Shown: one piece after another, positions 22,425 through 33,318 of the stretch
How the letters are laid out: each line of letters starts with the position of its first letter
How positions within the stretch are numbered: position 1 is the stretch's first letter
Assembly (NCBI RefSeq): GCF_026210795.1
Contig: NC_089434.1
Span: 124,001 to 188,000, forward strand
Source: Rhizophagus irregularis
Taxonomy: Eukaryota > Glomeromycota > Glomeromycetes > Glomerales > Glomeraceae
Direction of reading: 5' to 3'
Length of the DNA stretch: 64,000 nucleotides
Translations under genes and position numbers: made by a program
The notes under the pieces: generated by a model
What the model was told of the DNA's origin: nothing
Database searches by the model: none
What the model saw: the letters and a program-made list of their open reading frames with translations, nothing else

Positions 22425-25175
22425 TTAATTCAAAATCTTATAAATATTTTGTAATTTATTATCATCATTCATTTTTGTATATAATTTAATTAAACTATTA
22501 TATAAATTTTCATTAGGAATTAATTTTTCATGTTGTACCAAATTCCAAAGATTTTCGGCTTTATCATATTGTTTATGAATTATACAAATATTAATAAATT
22601 CAGTTATAGAATCAATTAATATATCTTCATCAATTCTTCCAATTCTTATATGATCTATTATATCTTCAACTTTATTATATTCCTTTTCATATCCCCAAAA
22701 TGTAACTAATTTTATATATAATAAAGTATTATTTAATTTAATTCCTCTATTATATAATTCATCATAAATTTTTCTTATGATTTTTGAACTTTTTGATTCA
22801 ATGGCTTTGTTAATTAATAAATTCCATGTATAAATTGATGGTTCTAAATTATTATATTCTAATTGATCATAAAATAATTCAAAAGCATCTTTATATCCTC
22901 TTATTTTACACCAATATTTAAAAAATACGTGAAATGTTTCTAAATTAAATTTAAATCCATCTTTAATTATTGTTTTATAAACTCTTTTTGCAACTGATAA
23001 ATAATTTGATGATAAATAAGATTCTAAAAAATAATTATATGTATCAATATTTGGTTTGATTTCTTGATTTGTATCACGTAATATACTAATACCAATACTT
23101 TTAACATCATAATTAGATGATTTTCCTGCTGCTCTTATTAAATGATTATAATCATTAATAGTTGGTTTAAAATCTGATTGAAACATTATATTTAATGCCC
23201 TTTTCGCTTTCTTTAAATTTCCTGAATCTGCAAAACATTTAATTAAAGAAGAAAATGTTGTATAATCAATTGATAATCCTTCTCGATAAATTTCTTGAAA
23301 TATCATCTCGGATTTTTCAGGTACTCCTTGTACTGATGCTAATTGAATCATGATTCTATAAGTTTCAATATTCGGTTTTATTTTTAAATTTTCCATATCT
23401 TTTTTAATAATTTTCACTTCTTTTATTTTTTCATATTTTACCATAATTTTTAATAATTTATTGAATATAAAAAGATCTTCTTTTAATAACCCTTTTGATC
23501 TTGCATCTTTATAAATTATAAAAGAGTCCGTCGCACAATCTTCAATACATAAAGAATATATTAAATCATGATATTCTCGTTCCGTAAATGTAATATTTTT
23601 ATACCAAGATATTTCATATAATTTAAATAAATCTTTGAAATTTCTATTTTTGATACAATGATTCATAGTATTAAAAAATATATGATTTATATTTGATGTT
23701 TGCGTATGTATTAAAAATTCTTGTGCTATCTTATTATCATTTCTAGTCAAACAAGCGGAAATCATCATTTCAACTATTTGTTTATCGGGTGTTAAATATT
23801 TTTTTAAAAGTTTCCGATAAAATTCAACTGCCTTGTTATAATGATCATGATTAATAAATGTTTGAATTAGTACACTATAAATTGTAACGTATAAAGATAA
23901 ATCTCCTGATGTTACATCACTTTCCTGTTGTTTTTTAAATATATTTGGAAGTATTAATCCATGAGTTACTTGTCCTTTCTCTATCATATCCATTAAAATT
24001 TTTCCAGCTACTGTTATATTATTTACTTCAATCAATCTATCAATAATAAGTGAATTAACGTAATAATCCACTTGATAATCTTTTGATGCCATCTCTTCAA
24101 TATAATTAAACACTTGTTTAAAATTAACACCCTTAATTATTATGACATGTAAAAGATTAAGATAATCTTTTAAACTAGGATCAAATCCTTGAGTCTTTAG
24201 AACCTCAAACGTATACATTGCACCAATATGATTATCTTCTAGAATTCTATATAGTTTGAGTATCATACTATAATCCTGATGTTCCAATTTGAATTCATAA
24301 TCTCTTAAAGCTTCTAATATGGTGATAGCATATAATGGTTTTTTTTTGGAAAAAAATTTTACAAGTTTTCGTATCTCTAATATAGTAAGATTGTTAAGTA
24401 ATTTCGGTTTATATAAAATTTTCTCAACAATCGAATAAACCATTTCAATATCCCGTTTCTCAAGAGATACCAAATTTCTTTTGATCTCGCTTATATAAAT
24501 ATTATTCATCTTTTTTTTCCATTGAATTGATCGTACTTTAATTAATTTTGTTATTTCTTGAGATTCATAAGGATTTTGAAATCTATAACGAATAATATTT
24601 CTCCCTCTAATTCCTTTATATGAATTCGATAAATTATTTTCATATTCTTTTTTTTTTTCAATAACTCTTTTCCGAATTTTAGAAAATTTTTTCACAATGC
24701 TTTTTTTACTAGATAATTCTTCTGTTAAATTTAAATGTTTTCTTGCTTTAAAAAATCGTTGTATAGCTTTTTCCTTTGATGACAATTCATTTAATCTAAG
24801 ATTTTCTTGATCATTTGTCGTATTTGTCGTAATCTTTACGGATGATGATGATGATCCATTTCGTGGCGTTGAAAATCTTCTTGTTGTTATTGGTGAACGT
24901 GGTTTTTTATTGTATATGGAATGAAGTTCTGGTATAAAATTTGATGTGGTACTACCACATTTTATTGTCCTGGGTAAATAAAACAATCGATTTTGTTGAT
25001 CTATTTTGAATATTAATAAATTTGTGGGAAAAAATTTATGATATATTTTTGAAAATAAAATATCATTACGTGAATAGCAAGTACCAAAGTTAAATATATA
25101 TCGTATAGTACCAAAAATGTAAGAAGTTATTCCTTGTTTCGTTTTAGTATGAATGAAGAAATTTCTTGATATCAT
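22425..25175 (-). CDS. Pentatricopeptide repeat protein, probably mitochondrial
   Basis: A single uninterrupted 916-aa frame. From about residue 285 to the C-terminus it is built of degenerate 35-residue helical pairs typical of PPR proteins. Examples are NIETYRIMIQLASVQGVPEK, YTTFSSLIKCFADSGNLKKA and INDYNHLIRAAGKSSN, with final repeats around NLYNSLIKLYTKMND. The first 110 residues are rich in Lys, Arg, Tyr and hydrophobics with few acids, consistent with an organelle targeting sequence. A Ser/Thr/Asn linker and a charged coiled stretch (about 130-190) follow. Fungal PPR proteins of this size usually bind mitochondrial mRNAs for stability or translation. No DYW, SMR or other catalytic tail is visible. 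It is transcribed divergently from the galactokinase gene. Confidence 0.9.
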   Translation of the reverse strand: MISRNFFIHTKTKQGITSYIFGTIRYIFNFGTCYSRNDILFSKIYHKFFPTNLLIFKIDQQNRLFYLPRTIKCGSTTSNFIPELHSIYNKKPRSPITTRRFSTPRNGSSSSSVKITTNTTNDQENLRLNELSSKEKAIQRFFKARKHLNLTEELSSKKSIVKKFSKIRKRVIEKKKEYENNLSNSYKGIRGRNIIRYRFQNPYESQEITKLIKVRSIQWKKKMNNIYISEIKRNLVSLEKRDIEMVYSIVEKILYKPKLLNNLTILEIRKLVKFFSKKKPLYAITILEALRDYEFKLEHQDYSMILKLYRILEDNHIGAMYTFEVLKTQGFDPSLKDYLNLLHVIIIKGVNFKQVFNYIEEMASKDYQVDYYVNSLIIDRLIEVNNITVAGKILMDMIEKGQVTHGLILPNIFKKQQESDVTSGDLSLYVTIYSVLIQTFINHDHYNKAVEFYRKLLKKYLTPDKQIVEMMISACLTRNDNKIAQEFLIHTQTSNINHIFFNTMNHCIKNRNFKDLFKLYEISWYKNITFTEREYHDLIYSLCIEDCATDSFIIYKDARSKGLLKEDLFIFNKLLKIMVKYEKIKEVKIIKKDMENLKIKPNIETYRIMIQLASVQGVPEKSEMIFQEIYREGLSIDYTTFSSLIKCFADSGNLKKAKRALNIMFQSDFKPTINDYNHLIRAAGKSSNYDVKSIGISILRDTNQEIKPNIDTYNYFLESYLSSNYLSVAKRVYKTIIKDGFKFNLETFHVFFKYWCKIRGYKDAFELFYDQLEYNNLEPSIYTWNLLINKAIESKSSKIIRKIYDELYNRGIKLNNTLLYIKLVTFWGYEKEYNKVEDIIDHIRIGRIDEDILIDSITEFINICIIHKQYDKAENLWNLVQHEKLIPNENLYNSLIKLYTKMNDDNKLQNIYKILN

Positions 25176-25416
25176 TTATATTAATAATAAATTTTTTTTT
25201 TTTTGTTTTTTTTAAAAAAAAAAGATTGTCGGAAAAGAGAAGGTTGATCATTAAAAGAAAATTTTTTTTTGTTGTTATTATATATTGTCAGCGGCTACGC
25301 CGCTACGATCATCATCATCTGCACAAAATTTTTTTGATGAGCATAAAAATTTTTATTTATTTATACCCTGTGAAAAATGTGAAAATAAAATTTTCTCACC
25401 CTCTCTTTATCTTTTC
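25176..25416. promoter_or_regulatory. Shared divergent promoter region, PPR and galactokinase genes
   Basis: The only DNA between the two start codons, 241 bases. It contains long T/A runs and a small GC-rich inverted repeat (GCGGCTACGCCGC) at about 25290-25302. No recognised operator is seen. Confidence 0.4.
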
Positions 25417-26910
25417 ATGATGGATACTGAATTCATCCCTAACGTAAAATTTTCTTCAATTTCTGAAATATATCCAGAAATAAACCAACTTGAACAAATA
25501 ACAAGATATAAATCATTAATTAGTGTATTTGAAAAATTATATAATCGTAAACCAAAATTTATTGCGCGATCACCAGGTAGAGTAAATTTAATCGGGGAAC
25601 ATATCGATTATGCAGGATTTGGAGTATTACCTATGGCAATTAGTAGAGATTTAATAATTGCGGTTGATATTACTAATGAAGAGAATGATATGAAAGTTAG
25701 AATAGCTAACATATTAAATGAAAAATATCCATCAAAAAGTTGGGAATATGAAGGAAAAGAAAAGATCGTGGAAATTAAAGTTGAAGAAGGAGTTTCTGAA
25801 TGGGAAAATTATTTTAAAAGTGGATATAAAGGAATTCTTCAACATTTATCATTAGATAAACCCAAAGGAATGTATTGTTTGGTTGATGGAAGTATTCCTC
25901 CAGGTGCAGGATTATCAAGTTCAGCGGCTTATATTTGTTCAGTTATTATTGCAACTTGTTTTGCCAATGACGTAAAGGTAACGAAGACAAAAATTACGGA
26001 GACTGCAATTATAGCTGAAAGGTTTACGGGAATGAACGCAGGAGGAATGGATCAAACCGTTTCGATATTTTCATTAAAAGATCATGCTTCATATATTAAA
26101 TTTTTACCATCACTCACCGCTACTCCAATAAAATTACCATCTGTTAACCCATCAATTGTATTTGTTGTGGCTAATTCTCTCATTACTTCTGATAAAGTAG
26201 TCACTGCTCCAACAAATTATAATCTAAGAGTTGTAGAAACAAAATTAGCGGCTTACCATTTAGGTAAATCTTTATTTAATAATCCTTGTGAAAATTTGAA
26301 ACAAGTTTGTGACTTATATTCTAATAGTGAAGAAGTTAGTATTGAGAATTTAATTAAATTATCAAATTATGTTGATAATATTTATAAAGAAAATCAAGAA
26401 GGATTTACTTTAGATGAATTAAGTTCACTTTTAAATTTGAAACATGATGAAATTAATAATAAATTTATTGGTAAATTTCCTATTAGAGCTAATAAATTTC
26501 AATTATATAAAAGATCTAAACATGTATTTGAAGAAGCATCAAGAGTGTTAAAGTTTTATGAACTATGTTTAAATGAGGATAAAAGAGAAAATATTGTTAA
26601 AGAATTAGGTAATTTAATGAATGAAAGTCATAAAAGTTGCAAAGAATTATTTAATTGTTCTTGTGATGAATTAGATGAATTGGTAAAAATTTGTTTAGAT
26701 GGTGGGGCATTTGGTAGTAGATTAACTGGTGCTGGATGGGGAGGATGTACTGTTTCTTTAATTTATGAGAGTGATATTGATAAATTTATACGTTATGTTA
26801 CGGAAAAATATTATAATATTAAATTTCCAAATTTATCAAAGGATGAATTAGAAAATGTTATTTTTGCTACTAGTCCCGGATGTGGTGCAGCCATTATTAC
26901 AAATTTATAA
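25417..26910 (+). CDS. GAL1: Galactokinase (GHMP kinase)
   Basis: Phosphorylates galactose, or N-acetylgalactosamine in the GALK2 branch, at C1 as the first Leloir step in cytosol. The protein is 497 aa from the first ATG at 25417; the frame is open further upstream but has no earlier ATG. Motifs appear in family order. The galactokinase signature is RVNLIGEHIDYAGFGVLPM near residue 55. The GHMP ATP-binding motif is GSIPPGAGLSSSAAY near 160. The third motif is SRLTGAGWGGCTVS near 440. An insert of about 100 residues with KFQLYKRSKHVFEEASRV resembles GALK2-type enzymes, so galactose versus GalNAc preference is open. It appears intact. Confidence 0.93.
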   Translation: MMDTEFIPNVKFSSISEIYPEINQLEQITRYKSLISVFEKLYNRKPKFIARSPGRVNLIGEHIDYAGFGVLPMAISRDLIIAVDITNEENDMKVRIANILNEKYPSKSWEYEGKEKIVEIKVEEGVSEWENYFKSGYKGILQHLSLDKPKGMYCLVDGSIPPGAGLSSSAAYICSVIIATCFANDVKVTKTKITETAIIAERFTGMNAGGMDQTVSIFSLKDHASYIKFLPSLTATPIKLPSVNPSIVFVVANSLITSDKVVTAPTNYNLRVVETKLAAYHLGKSLFNNPCENLKQVCDLYSNSEEVSIENLIKLSNYVDNIYKENQEGFTLDELSSLLNLKHDEINNKFIGKFPIRANKFQLYKRSKHVFEEASRVLKFYELCLNEDKRENIVKELGNLMNESHKSCKELFNCSCDELDELVKICLDGGAFGSRLTGAGWGGCTVSLIYESDIDKFIRYVTEKYYNIKFPNLSKDELENVIFATSPGCGAAIITNL

Positions 26911-27087
26911 AAAAATTATATTATAAATATATATATATATACCTATTTTATTTATTAAACAATGAAATTTAAAAAAAAAGAATATACAACTATTATAACA
27001 ATTATACAATAAAAATGTTCGTAAATCGTAAGAAACAAATAAATTAAAATTTTTATAAATTTTATCTAAAAAATATCTAATTAATCA

Positions 27088-29561
27088 TTAAAATAATGTG
27101 CTATGTCTATTTCTTGTTTTATTAGTATTCACGGTTAATGTCGTATTTCCAAATAATGTAGAATTTCGCTTCGATGCTTGATTAGAAGTGATAATAGATC
27201 TTGAAGTTGCTGTAGGGTTTGATAATGCTCTGCTTTTCTTTTGTTTAACATTAACATTGCTTTTAAGAGTCGTCGTAGATCCGTTTGAAATATTAACATT
27301 TCGACTTTCAGCGCTACCTTTACTCATTCTTCTGGATCGATCGGTTAATTTTTTACTAGTTTCAATGTCTTTTTTACAACCGAATTCACCTTTACTCATT
27401 ATTTTACCTAACCATCTCATACTAGGAGGATGATTTTGATCTGAAGCTTTTTTCAAAAAATCTAAAGCAATTTGAAACCTATTTTCTTCAGAATCTGTTG
27501 AAGGATTATTCAATAATATACGTGAATAATAATATTGAGCATCAGGATGATTTAATTTTGCTGCTTCACCAAAATATTTTAAACTTAATTTTATAGATTG
27601 TTGGGATGATTTTGTTACTTTATAATACCCTTTGTAATAATATAATCCTATCCAATATTTTGCTATACTTGATGTTGGATTTTTTCGATTACATTCATTA
27701 AATAATTTGAATGCTTTAGAATAATGACGATTTTCGTGAAATTTAATTGCTTGTTCTAAATCTTTTTCTATATCGATTATCTTAATGGTTGGTGCTGAAT
27801 TACAATCATCATCTGATAATGAAGTAGGAGAAGTTGGCACATCAATAATCTCATTGATGAATGTTGAATTACAACCATCATCTGATGATAAAGTTGGGGA
27901 AGTTGGTATAGAATTTGCACGTGATGTAATACATGATTCTACACGTGATTATTATTTCAAATATGATTATTAATTCAAAATAAATAAATTATTAATTCAA
28001 AATGTTACAAGAGAAATTTTGTAATAAAAAAATCTTACTTACCATCATTTAAAATGGGAGAATCTTCGGATGAATTGGAAGCAATAGAATTCGTATTTGA
28101 CATATTTCTTTCTAAAGGTATCTTTTGATATCGTACGTTATAAGAAGATTTTAATTGATGGAGAGATTCAAACATTTCTTGCATAGTTGGACGATTATGT
28201 GGTTCTTTATTCAAAGCTCTCCCCATAAGAGTAAGATAATTTACTGGTGCATCATCAACATATCTTCGTTCAATAAATTCATCTTCTGATTGACAATCTT
28301 GTGTAGCAATCTCCCAAAGAATAACGCCAAAACTATAAACTTCACTTGCTGAATTGTAATCCTCTTTTCGTTTAATTTCAGGAGCTGTCCAATTTGAAGG
28401 TTGAAAAGGTTTTAAATAAATACAACCATTATCTTTATATTTACCAAAATTATGAAGTTTTGGTTCAAGATTTTGATTTAATAAAATATTATCAATTTTA
28501 ACGTTATAATGGAGTAAGTTTAAATTATGAATATAATTTAATGCATTAGCAATTCCACAGGCGATTGAAAGTTTAATTTTCCAATCTAAATTTAAATTTT
28601 CTCTTAAATAATTCAAGAGATTATATTCAGCCCATTCTTCAACAACCCATAAACATCCGTTACGTTCAAAATATCCATTCACAGAAAGAATATTATTGCA
28701 ATCACGTGAAAGGTTCTTGACATAAGAAATCTCTTTCTGAAATTTAGAGAATTTATGAGACTTTTTCGAAATGTTACCAATATACTTTTCTGCAACTTCT
28801 TCATTAATAAAGACTCCCTTTCTTATATTATTTGCACCACGATGAATACCTGTCGAAATAATTAATTCTTGTTGAATGATAAGTCTATTTGGATTTTCTT
28901 CCTCGCAAGCAATATAAATATCATCATCATCATCATCATCATCATTATTATTATTATTATCATTATTATTCTCATCATCATGAGTAGCTTCTTCTTTAAT
29001 CGATTCTGGACGTTTTGACATAGCTATTAATCTTCCAATAGTTTTTACTTTTGAGATAACAGAAGGACTCCATCCACCTGTTTTCTTTGATTTTTCAGCT
29101 TCAAAAACTTGTCGAAAAGAGTTAATACAACTTTCTAAATTAAGAGCGAATTCTTGAATTGATTCCTTAACTTCAGATTGAACTGCGGTTCTTTGATCAT
29201 ACTTTCTTAAATAAAATTCGATATCGAAAATTAAATTATTAAAATGATTATATTCATTACTTTCAATTAATTTAACCTTTTTATTATTATCAGATAAATT
29301 TTTCATCTCTTCTAATATATTAATAGCTTGGTCAACAAATCTATTACATTTTTCACATAAATCATTATGAAATTTAAAATTTTGAAAAATTGATAAAACC
29401 CTTTTAGAACAATTCAATACAAAGTTTATTTCATGATTTTCATCTTTGGATGAATCTTGTGATTTCATCGGGGATCTTGGAGAGTGAGAAGTTTTTGATA
29501 GAAAGATTGAATTAAAAGATTTTAAATTTTGTGGCGCAGATGATAATGAGATTGATAGCAT
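27088..29561 (-). CDS. Pseudokinase with helical N-terminus and Sel1-like tail (MLKL-like architecture)
   Basis: Exons 28043-29561 and 27088-27938 join in phase 1 to 789 aa; an upstream ATG at 29609 would add a 16-aa hydrophobic leader. Residues about 45-165 form a helical domain with CSKRVLSIFQ and LEEMKNLSDN, resembling MLKL/HeLo-type helical bundles. An Asn/Asp run (about 195-213) links it to a kinase fold. The fold keeps VAEKY (Lys near 256), SEVYSFGVILWEIA and NRPTMQEMFESLHQL. However, HRD is HYN near 351 and DFG is NFG near 369, so catalysis is unlikely. After the junction an IPTSP...SDDGCN unit is repeated, then come Sel1/TPR-like helices (SIKLSLKYFGEAAKLNHPDA) and a basic Ser/Asn tail. 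The splice model is inferred. A signalling or cell-death role is speculation from architecture. Confidence 0.75.
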
Positions 29562-29609
29562 TATTTTAAAAAAGAAAAAAAAAGAAAAAAAAATAAATTT
29601 AACGAACAT

Positions 29610-32394
29610 TGAGTTTATAAGGGTTCGGGATGAACGAAAAAGGGATTGTAAATAATTAACAAATTTGGGGTATATTTTAAAAAGATAAAACTCTTTCTAT
29701 GTTGCTTTGTTTATATTAAATGAATCAAGGTGCAGCGCGTAAATAAAGAATCGGAGTTAGGGATGATGATATAAGGAAATTTTCGTTTCCTTGTGTCTCA
29801 TTTGATAAGAGATTTACATATAAATTTACTTAATTGAAGTTTAAACTAAAAAAAATAAAATATCGACAAATTAAGAATATAATACTTATTTGTTTGATTT
29901 TTTTGGGTTACATTTTATTACATTTTTACAAATTAAACTATATAACTTTAATAACTTTAATTTATTATTTGTTTTTAGTTTAATGAAAATCAAAGATAGA
30001 ATAAGATAATAATAGATTTCTTTTTATACGTACATTTTTAGTGTAATAATTATTTATTTATTTATTTATTTGAACTTTATAATTGAACTTGTGAGGTTAC
30101 AAAGCTTGTCGTACAATTAGTGGTTGAATATATTGGTAGATCTATTATTGATAAAAGGCATACCCGGCTCGAGGCTTTTTTTTTCTCCATCTTTTAGTAA
30201 TAATAGTAAACACAATAATAAATAATTGATGGACTGAGTAAGCATAATAATAAAATATGTCATAAGTTTAATCTTTCTTAATCTTCTTAAAATTTTGTGG
30301 GGCAAAAAAAAAAAAAATTCAGGGGGGATTCACACGAGAAGGGATTCTTTTAAGCGTTTATAGAAATCTTTGTCCATATCTTCAATTAAAGGGGTTGGTC
30401 AATGATTGAAATATTCTATTATAAAAAAAAAAAATCACATATTGTTATACACTTATACCATTCTTATAACAATGTACAATGTACAAATAAATGAACGTGA
30501 CATTTTCAATTTTTTCATTAGATAATGGTAATTTTCTTACCGGAATGAAATATGGAGAAAAACATTTTCCAATTATTTATTGCCACATATTTGTTATTTC
30601 ATAATTCTCCTATTTTTTATTAATAAATCAATCTCATTTTATTAACTCCTTCAAAGATCCTTTTGGTAATGTTTGGATCTATCAATCCGATCCATACTCT
30701 TTTTGGATTAAGTGGATTCAATCGTGAACAAATCTTTCATCTCTTCAGTCTCGAAGTAATCCTTAAAAACATGAATCTCCAAACCTTACCTTTAATATTT
30801 CGTTTTAAAACAACGCATCGGCTAATCATCATGCGCTCTGATTAGATCATATCGTTCTGTATAATCTGGTAATCTGGTATTTATACCCCTTAAGAAATCT
30901 TTTATCGGGATTTCTGTTCAGATTTTTACTATCGGAAAAATTTGTAATAGAATGAATTAAAAAAGTTAAAAATTAGGGTTTGTGATTCAGAAACTGTAGT
31001 TCTTATTAAATAAAAAAGTTTTATATTTTATTCAAATTAGCTCGTTAAATATTAAAATTTTCCGTTTAATGATTCGGGCCAAAATTACAGATAATGTGTA
31101 AATATTAGCCAAATTTAGTTATATGAAATTATTTATAATTTCCTTTAATTTTGTAGAATAATTTATAGGTAAAGTTGCCTGCTTAGACTAATTTTTAAGT
31201 TTATATTTAAAAACTTTATTATCAAATCCTAAAAATCTGTTTAAAATTCAATATTATCTAAAAAATAAATTGAAAAGATCAAAATATAAATAAAAATATA
31301 GTAAAAATTTTAAAAATTTTGAATTTTGGTTAAAACTTTTATTTTTTTAAACAAATATACCAATTTTAAAATAAAATAAAAAGATTTATGTCATTTTAGC
31401 AGACTTTTTAAAAACTTCAAAATAGCTTAATAAAATCTTTAAATTAATAAAAAAATTCTTAATAACCTTCTTATTTAAAAAAAAATTAAATACTTAAAAG
31501 ATTTTTTTTACTTAGAATAGAATATTAATTAATATTATAATAAAAATTAAACCTATAAGTAATTACTATATATTAAAATTAAAGTAAATTAATAATCTAA
31601 ACTTATGGAATATATTTGCAGGCAGGTAGGATGTAACTTTTTTATAATAGGTTTGATTCTTGTAATTTTTTCTTTAAATAAGGAATACTGTTCCCTTTAA
31701 TAATCTGAAAAAAAAATAAATTAATAATTATTATTTTTTTTTTAAAAAAAAACTTTAAAGTGTTTACATATACTTTATATATAGAATAAGAATATAACTA
31801 TTACTAATTAAATACAAAATAAAACTCCATTCTAATTATTATTAATAATACCAATAAAAATAAAAATATAATTATATAAATTTATTAGTGAATTAAATAT
31901 ATATATTTATTATATTATTTTAATTAATTATTTTTTTTTTCATTTAAATTAATTTTATTTTTTTTATTACAAAATATTATCAAAATAAATAGAAATATTT
32001 TATTATCAATTAAAAAAAAATTATTTTAAAATATATTTTTTTTGTATAATATATTATATATTATAGAAATTTTCTAAAATTTTGAATTTTTACTGTAAAT
32101 TATAATTTAATAGTAATATGAATTTATTTTTAATTTTAAAATCCTAAAAATATAGCAAAATACCATTATATATTACCTTAACAATTAATAAAAATGTGTA
32201 GGAATTTCTGTTATTATACAATATTCCAATATTTCCTGATTTTTTTAACAATAAACTGGTTAAATTTTCATAAAAATATTAAATATAAATAAATAAAATT
32301 TAGATTATGCAACTGAAATGTCATGTAAAAAAAAGCTTTTATTTTATTTAAAGTAATTTCTTTTTTTTTTTAAGATAAGCCAAATATACTTAAT
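29610..32394. other. AT-rich intergenic desert
   Basis: Poly-A/T tracts and short non-coding frames only (30117-30305 and 30663-30845 show no domain features). I see no gene or structured RNA here. Confidence 0.6.
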
Positions 32395-32397
32395 AGA

Positions 32398-32589
32398 CCC
32401 TATAAAAAATTTTATCCGTTATTTCTATAAAAACTCCGTAAAAATGACTTTCACGGATCCATTCACGGAAAATGTAAATAAGTCGATAAATTCCGTGATA
32501 TAAGGTTATTAATTCCGGAAATATGAGCCTTTTACGGAAAAAAAATGGAATATAAAAAACTGAATAACGGATCGACTTTTTTTACAGGG
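32398..32589. mobile_element. 192-bp MITE with about 27-bp terminal inverted repeats
   Basis: The left end starts CCCTATAAAAAATTTTATCC and runs to CGTTATT. The reverse complement of the right end starts CCCTGTAAAAAAAGTCGATC and also runs to CGTTATT. An AGA trinucleotide flanks both ends (32395-32397 and 32590-32592), a possible 3-bp target duplication. The interior repeats CACGGA/TCCGTG motifs and has no coding capacity. It is a non-autonomous DNA transposon; a superfamily with 3-bp duplications is suggested but unproven. Confidence 0.6.
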
Positions 32590-32786
32590 AGATTAAAATA
32601 GTTGTCTATAATTTTTACAGTATTCATAAGTTCAGATAGCTTCATCAGTAAATTTTTGGGACGCAGATTCCCAGAGATTTCAACAATCTTATAATTAATG
32701 AGGATCTTTAAGAAACCTCCCCTACCAAGCAAGCGAAATGCCAATTGAGGAAAGTCCACCCGCAACCTCTCCGTATAATGCCTCAA
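32590..32786 (-). pseudogene. Coding-like fragment cut by the MITE
   Basis: A minus-strand frame of moderately GC-rich codons starts MRHYTERLRVDFPQLAFRLL and continues GRGGFLKILINYKIVEISG. It runs into the MITE at its 3' side, where the remaining codons are transposon sequence. No family is recognised. It may be an exon fragment or a chance frame. Confidence 0.25.
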
Positions 32787-32990
32787 ATTTGTAAGTAATT
32801 GTTATTATAGTTCAATTGTATTTTGACATTATAATTAGTGCTCTGAAAGATACGTGTCGACTTGGGTCGTTTGAAGTTCTAGTCAAGACTCCTTTCATAT
32901 CGACCTTTCTTCCAACGCGAGCTTAACAAAAGGATTCGCATTTTCGTTTCTTGCTTCTTTAGAACCAACTGCTTGAACCTCTCCCCTCTA

Positions 32991-33125
32991 TGGTCCATAT
33001 GTGTGAATTACACACATGGTGAAGTTTTCTCTAAAATATTTAGTCAATGTCAAATATAATAATTTAATAGGGGCTGCCAGAGACCAGTCCATATGGTCCA
33101 TATGTGTGAATTACTCACATGGTGA
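32991..33125. repeat. Pair of 32-bp palindromic direct repeats
   Basis: Two copies, 32991-33022 and 33094-33125, differ at one base. Each contains an imperfect palindrome, CCATATGTGTGAATTA followed by CACACATGG or CTCACATGG. They are 103 bases apart in the same orientation. They may be transposon-end or binding-site repeats; no function is evident. Confidence 0.45.
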
Positions 33126-33318
33126 GTGATATGTGGAATGTTAATATTAATTATATATTTTGCTGTATAAAGTGACCCACCACATATCATTAACCAATAA
33201 TGGATCCACGACTGCATTAAACAGAGGGTATATTGTTGTATATTTGAGTGATTCTTCAGTATTAGCTCCCTTTACGGAAGGTATATGACATATTCTGGTA
33301 AAGAAAAAAAAATCCTTA

